Shown piece after piece: positions 13,091 to 24,365 of a DNA stretch of 64,000 nucleotides (the first letter of the stretch is position 1; each line of letters begins with the position of its first letter). The DNA lies in assembly GCA_029207755.1 (NCBI GenBank), contig JARCOQ010000001.1:94119640-94183639 (forward strand). Direction: 5' to 3'. A model generated the notes under the pieces. That model made no database searches. It had not been told where the DNA came from and saw only the letters and a list, made by a program, of their open reading frames with translations. The translations under genes were made by a program, and so were the position numbers. Source of the stretch: Chamaea fasciata (lineage: Eukaryota > Chordata > Aves > Passeriformes > Sylviidae).

Positions 13091-14910
13091 ATGTAACCTC
13101 CAGTCAGTGAACAGCACTTAGGGCAGTGCTGTCTTCAACCAGACACCTTGTACCTTTTTACTAAGGAAAAACCTTAGTATAAGAGAAATATTAGACATTT
13201 GCTCAGTTTTAATAAGGAAAATTTAATGTATAGCTTTACTAAACTGAAAACTCTGTGGGCCTAGATTTCATTCTGAAGGTTTCTGAGGGTATAACATGCA
13301 ATAGTGGAAGAAGAGAGAGCAAGGAAGAGGAGGGACAAATTCTTTATCCTGCAAATAAGTAGTAAATTTAATGATTTGCTGTTCCAATAAACAACCATGG
13401 TAGGCCTCTCTGTGTCAGTCCCCCAGTCATCACATCAGTGTTCCTGGTGTTAACTAGTCAAATCCTCAAATCTTAAACAGGATGTCTACTTTATTAAAGA
13501 AGCCTTTTCAGGTGAGAGAGAAGCATGTTTTGACTGGAAAACACCAACCGTGTGGGGAGCAGTGAGGGAAGCATGGTGGTGCGGGTTGGGGGTAATAATA
13601 TTCTCTGGATTATCTAAAAGTGATATTTTTCTCTCAGATGGAAGAGAAGGCAAAGAGGAAGTCACAATTTCAGACAGTTTGCACAGATGGTGACCACCCT
13701 CAGTCAACATTCTCGTAAAAATGGCTGTGTACCTTTCTTTTCCTCTCAGTATATACAGACAGAAATAAAAAGGAGAAGAAAAAAAAAAAAAAAAGGTCCG
13801 TGTAAAAGTGCTTAAGAAGGCAGAATCTCTGTGAGTGCATGAAGGGAGGAGAAGAGGAAGAATGTCATACAAGTAGCCCTGCTATCTATACTTTTACAAA
13901 CTTGTCTTTCTTCCCCATCTATACACAGCAAACTTTTAAGTCTCTCACATCTTGAACACTCATCAGTTCAAACTCTCTAAGTATTAAGCCACAGTAAGCA
14001 CAGTACAAAAGAGAGAATATAGAGAGAATGATTAGAGGAAGTTTTTGGCTACTCTGATGGTCTCTAAATACTGAAGCAAGCAAGGAACTAGTATAGTTGC
14101 TGTAAAAGGCAAAGCAGAGAAGCCTGAACATTAAAATGATTGTTTTGCACTCCACTCAGAAACCAGCGCTTCACACAACACAGGTTCATGGACACAGACA
14201 AAAACCACATTATTATATGGACAGAGACAAAAAAGTTTTAGCTCTTGGTGGGTTACAACACAGCTTGGCAGGTAGCAATATTGTAACAGTGTTTAGAAGT
14301 AAACAAAACATCGATGAGGTTGTTCATTCACAAAAAACATGATGGTGCAGCATGTGTGGTTTCTCAGGAATTGCTCACATCCCATTTGTCTGATAGAGGT
14401 CCTTCCTTGCTGTGTCTGGCAGTGTAATCTGAGCCTCAGCACATCCCTCCAGCACTGGGAGGGTATAAGCAGCTCCCAGGACAAACACGGTGCCTCTGGC
14501 CAGCATCTGGGACCCTGCAGGAGAACTGAACCTGCAGGCAGCAGCTGGCTGAGGATCCAACAGAGATGTGCTTTACTGGAACAGAAAGGCTGCCTTGTGC
14601 ACTGTGTTCACACATTAAAAGGAGTGAGTTTGGGATGCTGAGTGTAGGTGATGCTGAGGACTCCAGATGAGCATGCTATAATATTCCAACACTAAACACA
14701 CTGTCTTCTACAGAGAGGGCAGCAAGCCTGAACCATATTTGAAAATCTTAATTATGGGACAAGTTGATATGCACTTGCTCTTGAAGAAAATAAGGAAAAC
14801 CTCAACAATATGTTTTAAAAGGCATTTTATTCATTATTTGCCGATATTTCATATATTTCCAAATATTTTTCAAATATTATTGTGAAATAAGCTTACAAAG
14901 ACCTTACATT
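13091..14910. other. Anonymous non-coding sequence between an LTR and a CR1 element
   Basis: No gene is recognised. The open frame at 13486-13872 (minus, 128 codons) is driven partly by a 16-bp A run (13779-13794) that reads as poly-phenylalanine. Sequence at 14340-14640 is less AT-rich and open in several overlapping frames on both strands, with no recognisable domain. Confidence 0.6.
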
Positions 14911-17145
14911 TCACAGAATCATAGAATGGTCTAGGTTGAAAAAGACCTTTAAGGTCAATGAGCCCAACCATAAACAAAATTCTGCCAGCCAGGCCCACTG
15001 CTAAACCTTGTCTATAAGGTTTAGAAAGCATCTTCCCCAGGTATTTTCCTGCCAGGCAGATTTCCAGACACTCCTTGCTAAGCCTGTAGCACTGTGTGGT
15101 GTTGTTGTGACCCAAGTGCAGGACCTGGCACTTTTTCTTACTGAACCTCAGGCTAGACATCCAGTCTGTCCAGATCCTTCTGCAGACCTTCTTGCCCTCC
15201 AAGCAGCTGAACACTCACACCCAATTTAGCGTCCTCTGCAAACTGAATGAGGAACCATCCAAGCTTCTTGTCCAGGTCATTGATAGAGATGTCAAACAGG
15301 ACTGGCCCCAGCATAGGAACACCACCTGTGACAGGCCACCAGGTCACCTCCATTCACCATCACGCTCTGGACCTGGCCATGAAGCCAGCTCTTAACCCAG
15401 CAAAGAGCATTCCTGTCTAAGACACGGGCTGCTAGTTTCTCGAAGAGAATGCTGTTGAAAACAGTGTCAAAGGCTTTACTGAAGTCCAGGTAGAGGACAT
15501 CAACAACCCTTTCCTCATCCTCTTACTTGTTGTAGAATGAATCAGGCTGATCAAGCAGGACCTGTCTTTCATAAATCCGTGCTGGCTGAGCGTGATCCCT
15601 TGGTTGTCTTTTACATGATGTGTGATGGCATTCAAGATGTTCTGCTCCATGATGTTGCTCAGTACAGAGACCAGATTGACAGGCTTGTAGTTCCCTGGAT
15701 CCTCCTTCCTGCTCTTCTTGTAGATGAATGTCACAATGAATAGCCAATGGTACCTCCCCAGCTAGCCAGGACTGCTGATAAAAGATGGAAAGTGGCTCGG
15801 TGAGCACTTCCATGAGCTCCCTCAGAACCCTTGGGTGCATTACATCTGGCCCCACAGTCTTTTGTATGTCGAAGTGATGTAGCAGGTCACTGAGCCTTTC
15901 CTCCCGGATGGGGACTTTATTCTGCCCCCCATCCCTGTCATCTGGCTCAGAGGGTTGGGTTCCTGGATAATAACTGGTCTTACTATTAAAGACTGAGACA
16001 AAGAAGGTGCTAACTACTTCAACCTTTTCCTCAACCTTTGTCACTATGTTTCCCTCTAAATCCAATAAAGGCCTGAGATTCTTCTTAGTCATACTTTTTT
16101 TGCTGATGTATTTCTAGAAACGTTTTTGTTATTGTATATGGCAGTAACTAGATTAAGTTCTAGCTGGGCTTTGGCCCTTTTAATTTTCTCCCTGCATAAT
16201 TGCACGACTTCCTCGTAGTTTTCCTGAGTTGCCTGATCGTTCTTCAATGGTAATAAACTCTCTTTTTTTTTCCTGAGTTCCAGACAAAGCTCTCTGTTCA
16301 GCCAGGGTAGTCTCCTTGCCTGCTGGCTCATCTTCCAGAAAGCCAGGGCAGCCTGCTCCTGCACCTTTAATATTTCCTTCCTGAATAGTGTCTAACTTTC
16401 CTGTACTGCTTTGCCCTTCAAGACTGCCTCCCAAAAGACTCTGTCAACAGGCTCCTAAACAAACAAAAGTCTGCCTGCTGGAAATCCAAGTTGGCAGTTC
16501 TGCTGGACGTCATCCTTCTCCAAGAATCAAAACCGCTATCATCTCAGGATAACTGTGCCCAAGACAGCCTCCAAACATCACATCACCCATCAGTCCTTTT
16601 TTTCACAAACACCAGGTCCAGTGAGGCACATTCCCTAGTCAACTCCACCATCAACTGTGTCAGGAAGTTCTCTTCCACACACTGCAGCAATCCCCTAGAC
16701 TGCTTACTGTCTGCTATGCTGTATTTTCAGCAGGCATCTGGTAAGTTGGAGTCCACCGCAAGAACAAGGGGTACCAGTTGTGAGACTTCTTATAACTGCT
16801 TATAGAATGTTTTGTCTGCCTCCTCATCTTAGTTAGGTGGTCCATAACAGACTCCCATGAGCATATCTGCTCTATTGGCTTATGCCTAATTCTTGCCCAC
16901 AATTCTTACCCTATTGTCATCATTATGAAGCCCTCTCTAACAACCAATGATACTCCACTGCCTTTCCTTCCTTCCCAATCTTTTCTGAAGGGTTTACAGC
17001 CACCCATTCCAGCCCTTCAGTTGTGCAAGTCATCCCACCATGGGTCTGTGATGGTAATTTTGTCACAGATTTCTTACAGTACAATGACTTCCAGCTCCTC
17101 CTATTTGTTGCCTATGCTACATGTATTGGTATAGATGTCCTTCCG
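14911..17145 (-). mobile_element. CR1 LINE, 5'-truncated and internally deleted
   Basis: This is a non-LTR retrotransposon read from right to left. The 3' end (14911-14927) shows two 8-bp units, the complements of ATTCTATG and ATTCTGTG, the avian CR1 signature. The endonuclease remnant lies near 16600-17130; its metal-binding GDFN-type motif has decayed to AVDSNLPDAC. The reverse transcriptase lies near 15160-16430 and contains DPGNYKPVNLVSV, SQHGF, LGPVLF and QFAEDAKLG. The catalytic FADD motif reads FAED, and the residues QGS are missing from the GVPQGS motif. Multiple frameshifts and stops divide the frame. At about 15030 the frame passes from the start of the thumb (CQVLHLGHNN) straight into 3' UTR sequence, so roughly the last third of ORF2 is missing. 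The 5' UTR and ORF1 are also absent. It is inactive. The left boundary is firm and the right boundary approximate. Confidence 0.9.
15153..16364 (-). pseudogene. Decayed CR1 reverse transcriptase (ORF2 fragment)
   Basis: This is the reverse-transcriptase part of the CR1 at 14911-17145. Pieces in different minus-strand frames line up in family order: a pre-RT helical region (16089-16364), the region before the fingers (15523-16092), fingers and palm (15432-15734, with YKKSRKEDPGNYKPVN), then palm with the active site (15153-15353). In intact elements this enzyme copies the element RNA onto nicked chromosomal DNA. Here the second active-site aspartate is replaced by glutamate (FAED), the QGS of the GVPQGS motif is missing, and frameshifts separate the blocks. 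No functional product is expected. Confidence 0.85.
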
Positions 17146-17552
17146 CAGAAATTAGGAATAAATTTTGAACTTAGGTGCTAAACTTTTTAACATTTGAAAA
17201 GGCTTTTTCTCAAGGCCTACACATTCTCTGTTGTCTACTGCAGATGCCAGTAATGCAAAGTTTATATCCACCTCTTTCTCCACATGTCAACAATCTCTCC
17301 TTTCTGAAAAATGCAAGTGACTCACTTATCTATCCAAAGCCGACAAAGAAAACACACGGTCACTCCTGAGTCAACACAGGAGACAAGCAAGGAATTCCAG
17401 CTCAACTGCTTCCCAAAGGAGGAGAATGGATGAGATTCTATGAAGACTAATCTGCTCCACCAAAGACAGTTCAGCTAAAACAAACAGAAGGTCTTTGACA
17501 ACAGTAACTCAGCAAAAGACACTAGAAACCTGGAACACCTTGGTGGATAGCA
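17146..17552. other. Short anonymous spacer between CR1 and LTR
   Basis: About 400 bp with no recognised feature. It may include unrecognised upstream CR1 sequence, because the 5' truncation point of the CR1 cannot be fixed by eye. Confidence 0.5.
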
Positions 17553-18576
17553 TGTTGTGTTCATTTTTCACAGTCTGGTTTTAGGTAGCAGGGGGGTCAC
17601 AGAGGTGGCTTCTATGAGAAGCTCCTGGAAGCTTCCACCATGTCCAGCAGAGTCAATCCCTGATGGCTCTGAAGACAGACATGGCCCAAGTCTGGGCCAG
17701 TTGGAGAGGCTGGTAATGCCTCTGTGATAACATATTTAAGAAAAAATCCAAACAAAGTGGGGGCAGTTTTTTCTAGGCAGAGAAGAGGAGGAGGTGAGAA
17801 CATGTAAGGGAAACAACATAGAGACACCAAGGTCAGTCAAGAAAGAGGGTCAAGAGGTGCTCCAGGCAGCAGAGCCAAGATTCCTCTGCAGGCCATGGGG
17901 ATGCACAGGGGAGGCAGAGATCCACTCACAGCCCGTGGGGGAGGTGCTCATGTTGGAGCACATGGATGCCTGGAGGAGGCTGATCCAGTGGGACACCCAG
18001 TGGAGAAAGGGGGCCCTGCTTCCAGGCTGGAGCAGTCTGTCCTTGGAGGACTGCACCCCGTGGAAGAGTGACCCATGCCACAGCAGTTTTGGGAGGACTG
18101 TCTGTCCGCGGGGTGGGCTCACATTGCAGCAGCTTTGGCAGGACTGCTGCTTGTGAGAGTGGACCCATGCTGGAGAAATTCACAGAGAACTGTCTCCTGT
18201 GGGAGGGACCCCATGGTGTAGCAGGGGAAAGACTCCTCTCCTGGAGCAGCGGAAGAAAACCTCAGATGATGAACTGACCTAAACACCCATGCCGTCTCCC
18301 TGTGCTGTTGGGAAGGAAGGAGGGGTTGGGAGAAGAAAAGGTGTTCTTAAGGCTTTAATTTACTTCTCATATTCTTTCTCCGATTTTGTTTGTACTAAAC
18401 TCATTTTGTATTTCTAAATTGAACCTGCTTTCCCTTGGAGCATCTTTTCCAAGTCCTTATCTCAGCTCATGAAGTCTTCATTAGATTTTCTCTCCTCTAT
18501 CCAGTTGTGGCAGGGGAGGGAGAGTGAGCACCTTTTGTGGGTGCCTGGGATTTGTCCAATGTAAAAGTACTATACA
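17553..18576 (+). mobile_element. Solo LTR, first copy of a ~1 kb avian ERV family
   Basis: This stretch aligns by eye along nearly its whole length with the copy at 45755-46800. Shared blocks in the same order include GGAAGCTTCC, CTCTGTGATAACATATTTAAG, GTCAGTCAAGAAAGAGGGTC/GTCAGTGCAGAAGGAGGGGA-type sequence, the repeated GGAGCAG units, CTCCTGTGGGAGGGA, TTACTTCTCAT and TTTTCTCTCC...GGGGAG. The 5' end reads TGTTGTGT and the 3' end TATACA. CATGT occurs at 17551-17555 and 18575-18579 and may be a target duplication that overlaps the ends, but this is uncertain. No viral coding sequence adjoins it. Long open frames on both strands (17794-18156 and 17850-18122) result from GC-rich internal repeats and are not genes. 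Confidence 0.85.
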
Positions 18577-21500
18577 TGTCTATCCAGCCCTGCAGTTAAA
18601 TTTTTGTAGTGAATGCTCTAAAATAAAAATTAAGCTTCAAGTTAACTTCTCCTTAGGTAAGAGATTAGGATGAGATTTACAGAGATCAGGCTATGACCCT
18701 ACTGCAGGTTTCATGCAGAGCATTGTTCCAGACAATGGGTGTTGGTGGACCTGCAAAAGAGCCAGTGTAACATTTTCCTTGCTCAGATAATGGAGGATCA
18801 TTCCCTAGAAGGACCACTAGGAAGGGGGAAGCAGAACAGAGGGCAGGAGATCATGTATGGAGTTGGGCAGCTGGTGACCAAAACAGTTTTTGTCAGCTCT
18901 CTTTGCTCAAAATAGTGAAAACTGACAGATCCATCAGAAAATTAAACTTGCAAAATTCATCACCTTCTCTGAGACTTGTGTACACAGCTTCAGTGGGAAC
19001 AAGGTCTGAAGAAACTCTGACAGGAAATAGCCCCCAATAAAAGTAACTAAAATGAGAATGAGACCAAGAGGAGCACCCTATGTATTGAACTGTTCTGGGT
19101 ATAAGGAAAAAAAAAATTATTCAGCAGTCAAATAAATCTCAACTCTCCATAATTTAAATGATCGCAAACTTTCTATTTTCATTGGCGGATATTAGAGAGG
19201 GAGATAAAGCCCTTAAAACTCTTCACTTTTTTTTTTTTTTAAAGTCTAAGTCTTGCCAAAGCACAGTAGGCCACAGTACAAAACATACAACGTTTTACTA
19301 GGAACATCTTTTGAAATATTTTTCTAATTTTTGTGTGACGTGGGCCAGGTGAGCATGTTTCACTTCTTGCACAGATTCACTTCTCCTTCTGCACTGGTAC
19401 TGGTTCCATTGCTGAAAAGCCCCCAGTTGCCATGACACAAAATGGTGGATAAGCTAATGATACAGTTTAAAGGCTAAAGTACACCTTCTTTTTTAACAGA
19501 CATGAGGACAGACCTCTCCCTTCTATGCCACCAAGTGCAAGTACTATAAATTAAAGTGCTGAGAAAAGATGTAGGATTTAATAGAATTTGAAAGATCCAC
19601 AAACTGCAAGATTAAGAAGGGATTCAACCTGAGTGAGACACCACACTAGTAGAAATCATAGAGAGAGAAATCAGCATAGTGTACAACATATTTGAACTTT
19701 ATCTCTCTCTCTTCACTAGTTTCTGGGTATTGATTTACATTAAAATATCTTTCTTTGTTTTTATTGTGTTGGGCAACTGCTTCTTCCTGAATTATGTCTG
19801 GTTTCGACCTTTGTCTGTCTTTAAGATTTGTTAACCTGAAATTCAGAGCTTACTTTTACTTTTTGTTAAAAGCAAATAATAACTCACAGTGCCTTATTAA
19901 TTACTGACAGAAATTTGAGCCAGGATTTGGGAAGACAGCAGCCTTCTTTCCTGCTTACTAACATCAGTGGTCTTCTTCTGTACATCTGTAAACAGATTTG
20001 GCTTTTAAGCCTTATCATGGGAAGATGACAATTTCTATTTGATTAATGACTGCTCTTTTCAGGGCTTCAGAAGGAACATCAAGGTTAACACTAACAAAGT
20101 ATTAAAGACTTTTAATCTCAGCACACAGTCCTGCAGTTTTGATCTGCAAGCATTCAGTTAGAAATTCCTAAATCCTTCTGTATGTAGTTTTGGTAGAGTT
20201 CCCAAATAGATGTCCAAAGTGGAATGGCTTCTCAGACCTCCACACTAGTACCGGGAAAGATGGAGTCCAATACTAGTAGCAGTTTTGAGCTCAGAGCTCA
20301 ACTACTGTTCATATATCTGAACACTGTTTTATGGAGAACATTTCTTCTTCGCCTTCCTCAGTGAGGAAATTAGCAAACTCAGTCTAAGAGGGTGGGAGGG
20401 GGGAAGCAGGTGGTGTGGTCAGTAGTTTGTTCTTCACATAGTTCTGTCACTAGCTGTATAAATATCTCAAACACTGAGGTCTTTACTGACTGAATATTGT
20501 TTTCTGACATGCTGTGGCTTTGGTCACATATTAGGCTAGTGTGATGATGCAGTGCAGGATTTCTACATGTTCCCTCTGCAGTGCACTCAGAAACACATGG
20601 ATCTCAAAGCCCTGTATATTAATAAGACCATGTAACCCCAGAGGTTCATGTGGTCCAACCATCAGAGGAAGACCAACAACCAAGCAGCTGTGTTCATTTC
20701 TGATGCATATGAATTCAAGGTTCTGATTATATTGCTCCATTTAGAATTCAGAATTAGCATAGCACTGAGAGGAACAGACAGTTTTTTCTACCTATCTAAA
20801 AAAGTAGAGATGGGGATCTATCTCCTTTGCATTAGACTTTAATATGTAGATGTCTATCTCAAAGCTAGAAGTCCAAGCCATCTACATTCAGTGGAGAGAA
20901 AAGGGTGAGGTTTATCTCATCCAAATAGACATTTAAAAGAGATTGGATAAGTGATCTCTTCAGAGTATTTATTTGTAGCCATAAGAGTGCTGTAAAAATT
21001 TAGCTTAAACAGTATACTTACTTTAGTTATCTAAGCTCTGTGAAATAAACTCTCCCCAGCCTTCTGCAGCTGAGTACAAAGATAGCCCAGAAATCTTTAA
21101 ATAAGTTGTCTTGGATCACAAAACTTTTCTGCCTAAGACAAACTGCAAAACTGCCATACCTTGTCTACTTCTCCTGCTCATGACCTTTGAACAACTTCAT
21201 TTAAGGTTTGTTAGGGTATTTTCATAGCACACTGCAATCTGCAGAGCAGAGAAGTCTCTTTTTATTATGCATTTCAACTTTTGAAGATGTTTTCTCCACA
21301 GGTCAAAGGGGTTTGAATTGATGGGAACTTATGATCTTGAATGTCAGGTAATTTCCAAATGCTCTAGTACACCCTGCTACCATGAAATAATATATTTAAC
21401 ATGGGAATTAGAATAATTAGAGGGTGACTTTATATGCCTGCATAGGTAGATTTCCATTTTCTTGCATTGATGCATTACTTCAGGATCTCATAAGCATTGA

Positions 21501-22300
21501 CTCAAGATTCCAGTGTCATATACTGGACTTCTGGAGGCTTAGACAAGGCAAAATTCAAAATATTTATACATATCACTAAAAATATCTCATCCTATGAAGT
21601 ATACCAGGGAAGCATATAGTCTGTCACCTGCTGCTGGAGGAGAAAGAAAAATTAGAAGACTGAAAGGGAAGTTATGTAGTGGATGCCATCCCAAAACCTA
21701 TGCACTTAGAAACACTGGACTTGCATAATTGTCTTGTGATGAAGGCACAGGAATAACAAATGTTATTAAGAAGCTATTTAAAAATCCTTTGGTTATTAAG
21801 AGCAAGATTAGTTTTTACACTTGCACTTCAAAAGTATTTCCAGGGTGGGTGGACTTTGTGGAAAGGCATAAAATACTGGTTTAGCTTAGTCAGCATTACT
21901 GATTTTTGCTTTACTGTATTTGTTGGTTATACAAGGCTTATAAGTTTGAAAATCAAAGAGAGGGTGGTGTGCACGGCTGCAAGTGTGCACATGTGAAGGA
22001 ACCCATAGGCACTGGATAAAAGCATCTAAAAAAAAAGGGTGACTCTGATCTCTTTTAAGCTCAGCCATAGCGATGTAAGATGAAAAGGAGCTCCAAATCC
22101 CCTGAGTGAGCTGAGAGAGGGACATAGGGAGTGAGAGTACTCTAACGCACTAGGCTTGAATGCAATCCACATCTTTCTGAAGGAGGTAGTTTGGGTTTTA
22201 TTCTGTATTCTCTTGTGTAATTCTGAAGTTTGCTTAGACCCCAACACCTTATCCACTCTGGATATCCACTGGGCTTCCAGTTGCAAGCTTTGTGAGTATC
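18577..22300. other. Anonymous non-coding sequence
   Basis: No gene or named repeat is recognised. There is a 15-bp T run near 19228-19241 and a small interrupted palindrome, TTGAGCTC-A-GAGCTCAA, at 20285-20301. Open frames of 60-79 codons occur on both strands without domains. Confidence 0.6.
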
Positions 22301-22340
22301 TACATATACATATATATATGTATATATATATATATATATG
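22301..22340. repeat. (TA)n/(CATA)n microsatellite
   Basis: Forty bases of TACATATACATATATATATG followed by (TA)9 and TG. It produces isoleucine-tyrosine runs in all overlapping frames between 22026 and 22645, so those frames are not evidence of genes. Confidence 0.93.
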
Positions 22341-23140
22341 AAAATGAGAATGTGCATAGTGTGGAAGCAGAACCAACGTTTATGCACAATGCTTTTGTGT
22401 GTCTGTCTATAAAAGGCATAAAAGGGTACAGCTGGGCAAGCTTGCACACACCGAGCAGTGGGATGGCACAGCATTTTGAAGGGGGGAGGGAACTGGTATC
22501 CATTGAGACATGCATACTTCAGCCAAGTGAGTGTGCTGAGCTACCTGCTGTGGCTGTGGCATCTTCAGCTCACCTCACTTCAATGTCTGCTTCTAAGGAG
22601 GGAGATGATGTGTTGTGGCTCAATGGGTCGACTGCATTATCATGAGGCACTCCTGGGGTTCTTTTCTTTAAAAGAATATGGGTAATTGTAGAAAATAATT
22701 TGTCCATACAGACAAGGCACCTGTAAATAAATTTTAAAGTGGCAGTGTTCCATACATGTAGCCAGCTACCTCAGGAAATCTGGGATCAGCATTTAGATGT
22801 GGCTCTTTCACAGCTAAAAGCTATTTAATTTTCTAAAGTGTGTTTTCCCAGTACTTGTATATCCCTGCTCTGCTGTTTCCTTCACCCACCCATCGCATTA
22901 TTTTACATATCTAATATATGACATTTTAAGGTCTTTTTACTTCTTTCAACTGTTCACTTAAATATCAAAATAGAACAACAAGTCCAACGCTCCACTGTTT
23001 ATTGACAATATGAAAAATGCAATTGTTTTTGCCTTTCCTACATAGGAACAAAAAGAAGGCCTCTAAAGGTAAGGAAGAAGAAGAAAAGGAACAAAATCCA
23101 TCTACCCAAAATGCTTGTGATTCAGAGAGTCAGCAGAGAG
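22341..23140. other. Anonymous non-coding sequence
   Basis: No feature is recognised. Overlapping plus-strand frames at 22292-22645 (117 codons) and 22458-22685 show no domains; the longer one begins in the microsatellite. Confidence 0.55.
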
Positions 23141-23144
23141 TGAT

Positions 23145-23370
23145 GAAAAACAGCTGGATGGTCACAGCCAGAAAGCAGTGGTCATTGGCTCAGAGTCCCA
23201 ATGAGTATCAGTGACAAGTGGAGTCCCTCAGGGGTCCATATTGGGACCAGTATGATTTAATATCTTCATTAATGATATAGATGAAGGAATCAAGTGCACC
23301 TTCAGCAATATTGATGATGACACCAAGCTGAACAGTGCAGTTGCCACACCCTGGCTAACTGAGGTGAGCC
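23145..23370 (+). mobile_element. CR1 LINE fragment (reverse-transcriptase palm)
   Basis: Read on the plus strand from about 23152, the frame gives LDGHSQKAVVIG, then VTSGVPQGSILGPV, a stop, FNIFINDIDEGIKCTFS and NIDDDTKL. This is the order of CR1 reverse-transcriptase motifs: the conserved segment before the palm, the PQGS motif, and the active site. FADD has become IDDD, so both catalytic aspartates survive, but TGA stops interrupt the frame (about 23206 and 23254). Neither the 3' UTR nor the rest of ORF2 is seen, so this is a short internal fragment. It is on the opposite strand from the CR1 at 14911 and better preserved around PQGS. Confidence 0.85.
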
Positions 23371-23784
23371 TCTGAGGTCACACAGTTGACTTGGTTCCTT
23401 CTTGCTGTTTCATGAGAAAAGACTGAAAGCAGAATTCTTCTTTTTCTGTATATGTTGTATAAGTGAGCTACCAGTATAAGAATGATGTCTTGAACATGAT
23501 TAGCAAATTCCTACCAACCTCACATGGCTCTGGAGCTGATCATATGTTACAGTAAAAAAATTTGCAAACAAAAGTCAAGACTTAGTATTTTAGGCATGTG
23601 GCTCCCATCAGGGCCACAGTCTTAAAGGAGAAACACAAGCAGAAGGCACTACAGCCTTAGGGACTGGATTGGGAACAGTGGAGAATGCTAAAGCACAGAA
23701 AAAAGGAGTAAAAAATTCCTAAAGATCATGAAACAGGAGATAAAATGCTGTCATGAATTCCATACTGATTTAGAAATAGAAAAC
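23371..23784. other. Anonymous non-coding sequence
   Basis: This lies between the CR1 fragment and the A-rich tract. It may contain further unrecognised CR1 sequence near its left edge. Nothing else is seen. Confidence 0.5.
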
Positions 23785-23848
23785 CGTACCAAAAACAAAC
23801 CCAAAACAAACAAACAAAAGCAAACCAAACAAAAAAAAAAAAAAAAAA

Positions 23849-23879
<31 letters not shown>

Positions 23880-23880
23880 A
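23785..23880. repeat. A-rich low-complexity tract with long poly(A)
   Basis: An A-rich stretch of AAAC/CAAA-type units leads into A29, a single C (23860) and A16 (to 23876). On the minus strand it reads as poly-phenylalanine in a 95-codon frame, which is an artefact. No polyadenylation signal or spliced gene body was recognised to its left, so a processed retrocopy is not supported. Confidence 0.9.
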
Positions 23881-24224
23881 TCCTAAAAGGTCTATTCAGA
23901 AATGGAGACTGAGCCCCAGTCCAAACATCCTGCTGCACATCCCAAAAATTATTATAAATTGCTATTATTGCTATATTATTATAAATTGGTTTCTTATTTA
24001 TTTTTCCTTGCACAACCTTACAAATCTTTTAGATCATGTTTTATTATTTAATATTCTTAGATCTCTGAATAAAATTATGCATTAAAATGTTAACACAGAT
24101 TATACTAATTAGGCTGTCCCACCACAGACCTTTTAGATATGAGAATACTGAAACACAGGAAGACTCTAGCTTTCAAACATACACAATGGAAGTTAGTAGC
24201 ATCCAGGCAAGAAGCAGAAACACA

Positions 24225-24297
24225 GATTCCAATCTAAAGATCACTGAAGTCAACAGGAGTCTTTCTCTTGACATTAATGGGTTTTGGATCAAACCCT
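24225..24297. repeat. Possible ancient amniote repeat remnant
   Basis: GATCACTGAAGTCAACAGG, CTCTTGACATTAATGGGTTT and TTGGATCAAACCCTGA resemble an old interspersed sequence, frequent in turtles and birds, that carries TTGACTTCAATGGG and a terminal GGATCAGGCCCT. The formal family name is not known to me. The recognition is by eye and tentative. Confidence 0.35.
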
Positions 24298-24365
24298 GAA
24301 TGACCTGTCCACAGTCACACAGCCCATCAGAGAGAGAAGGGAAACAGGAGACTGCTACCCAAATT
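24298..24365 (+). repeat. MIR-like SINE core remnant
   Basis: TGACCTGTCCACAGTCACAC followed by AGCCCATCAGAGAGAGAAGG resembles the conserved MIR core (TGACTTGCCCAAGGTCACAC and the segment after it). A further MIR-like phrase, GAGAATACTGAAACACAGG, lies at 24139-24157. It may be the upstream part, displaced by about 140 bp. MIR-type elements are ancient and only remnants survive in birds. Confidence 0.5.

Noticed and set aside
13486..13872. 128-codon open frame on the minus strand
   Set aside because: Contains poly-phenylalanine from a 16-bp A run, no domain, and no sign of splice sites or other coding features.
17794..18156. Overlapping 120- and 90-codon frames on opposite strands
   Set aside because: They lie wholly inside the solo LTR and arise from its GC-rich internal units.
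20391..20405. G-rich run near 20.4 kb as a G-quadruplex
   Set aside because: Only three separable G tracts within the permitted loop length.
22026..22645. Several frames of 110-117 codons on both strands
   Set aside because: All pass through the TA microsatellite, giving Ile-Tyr runs; not genes.
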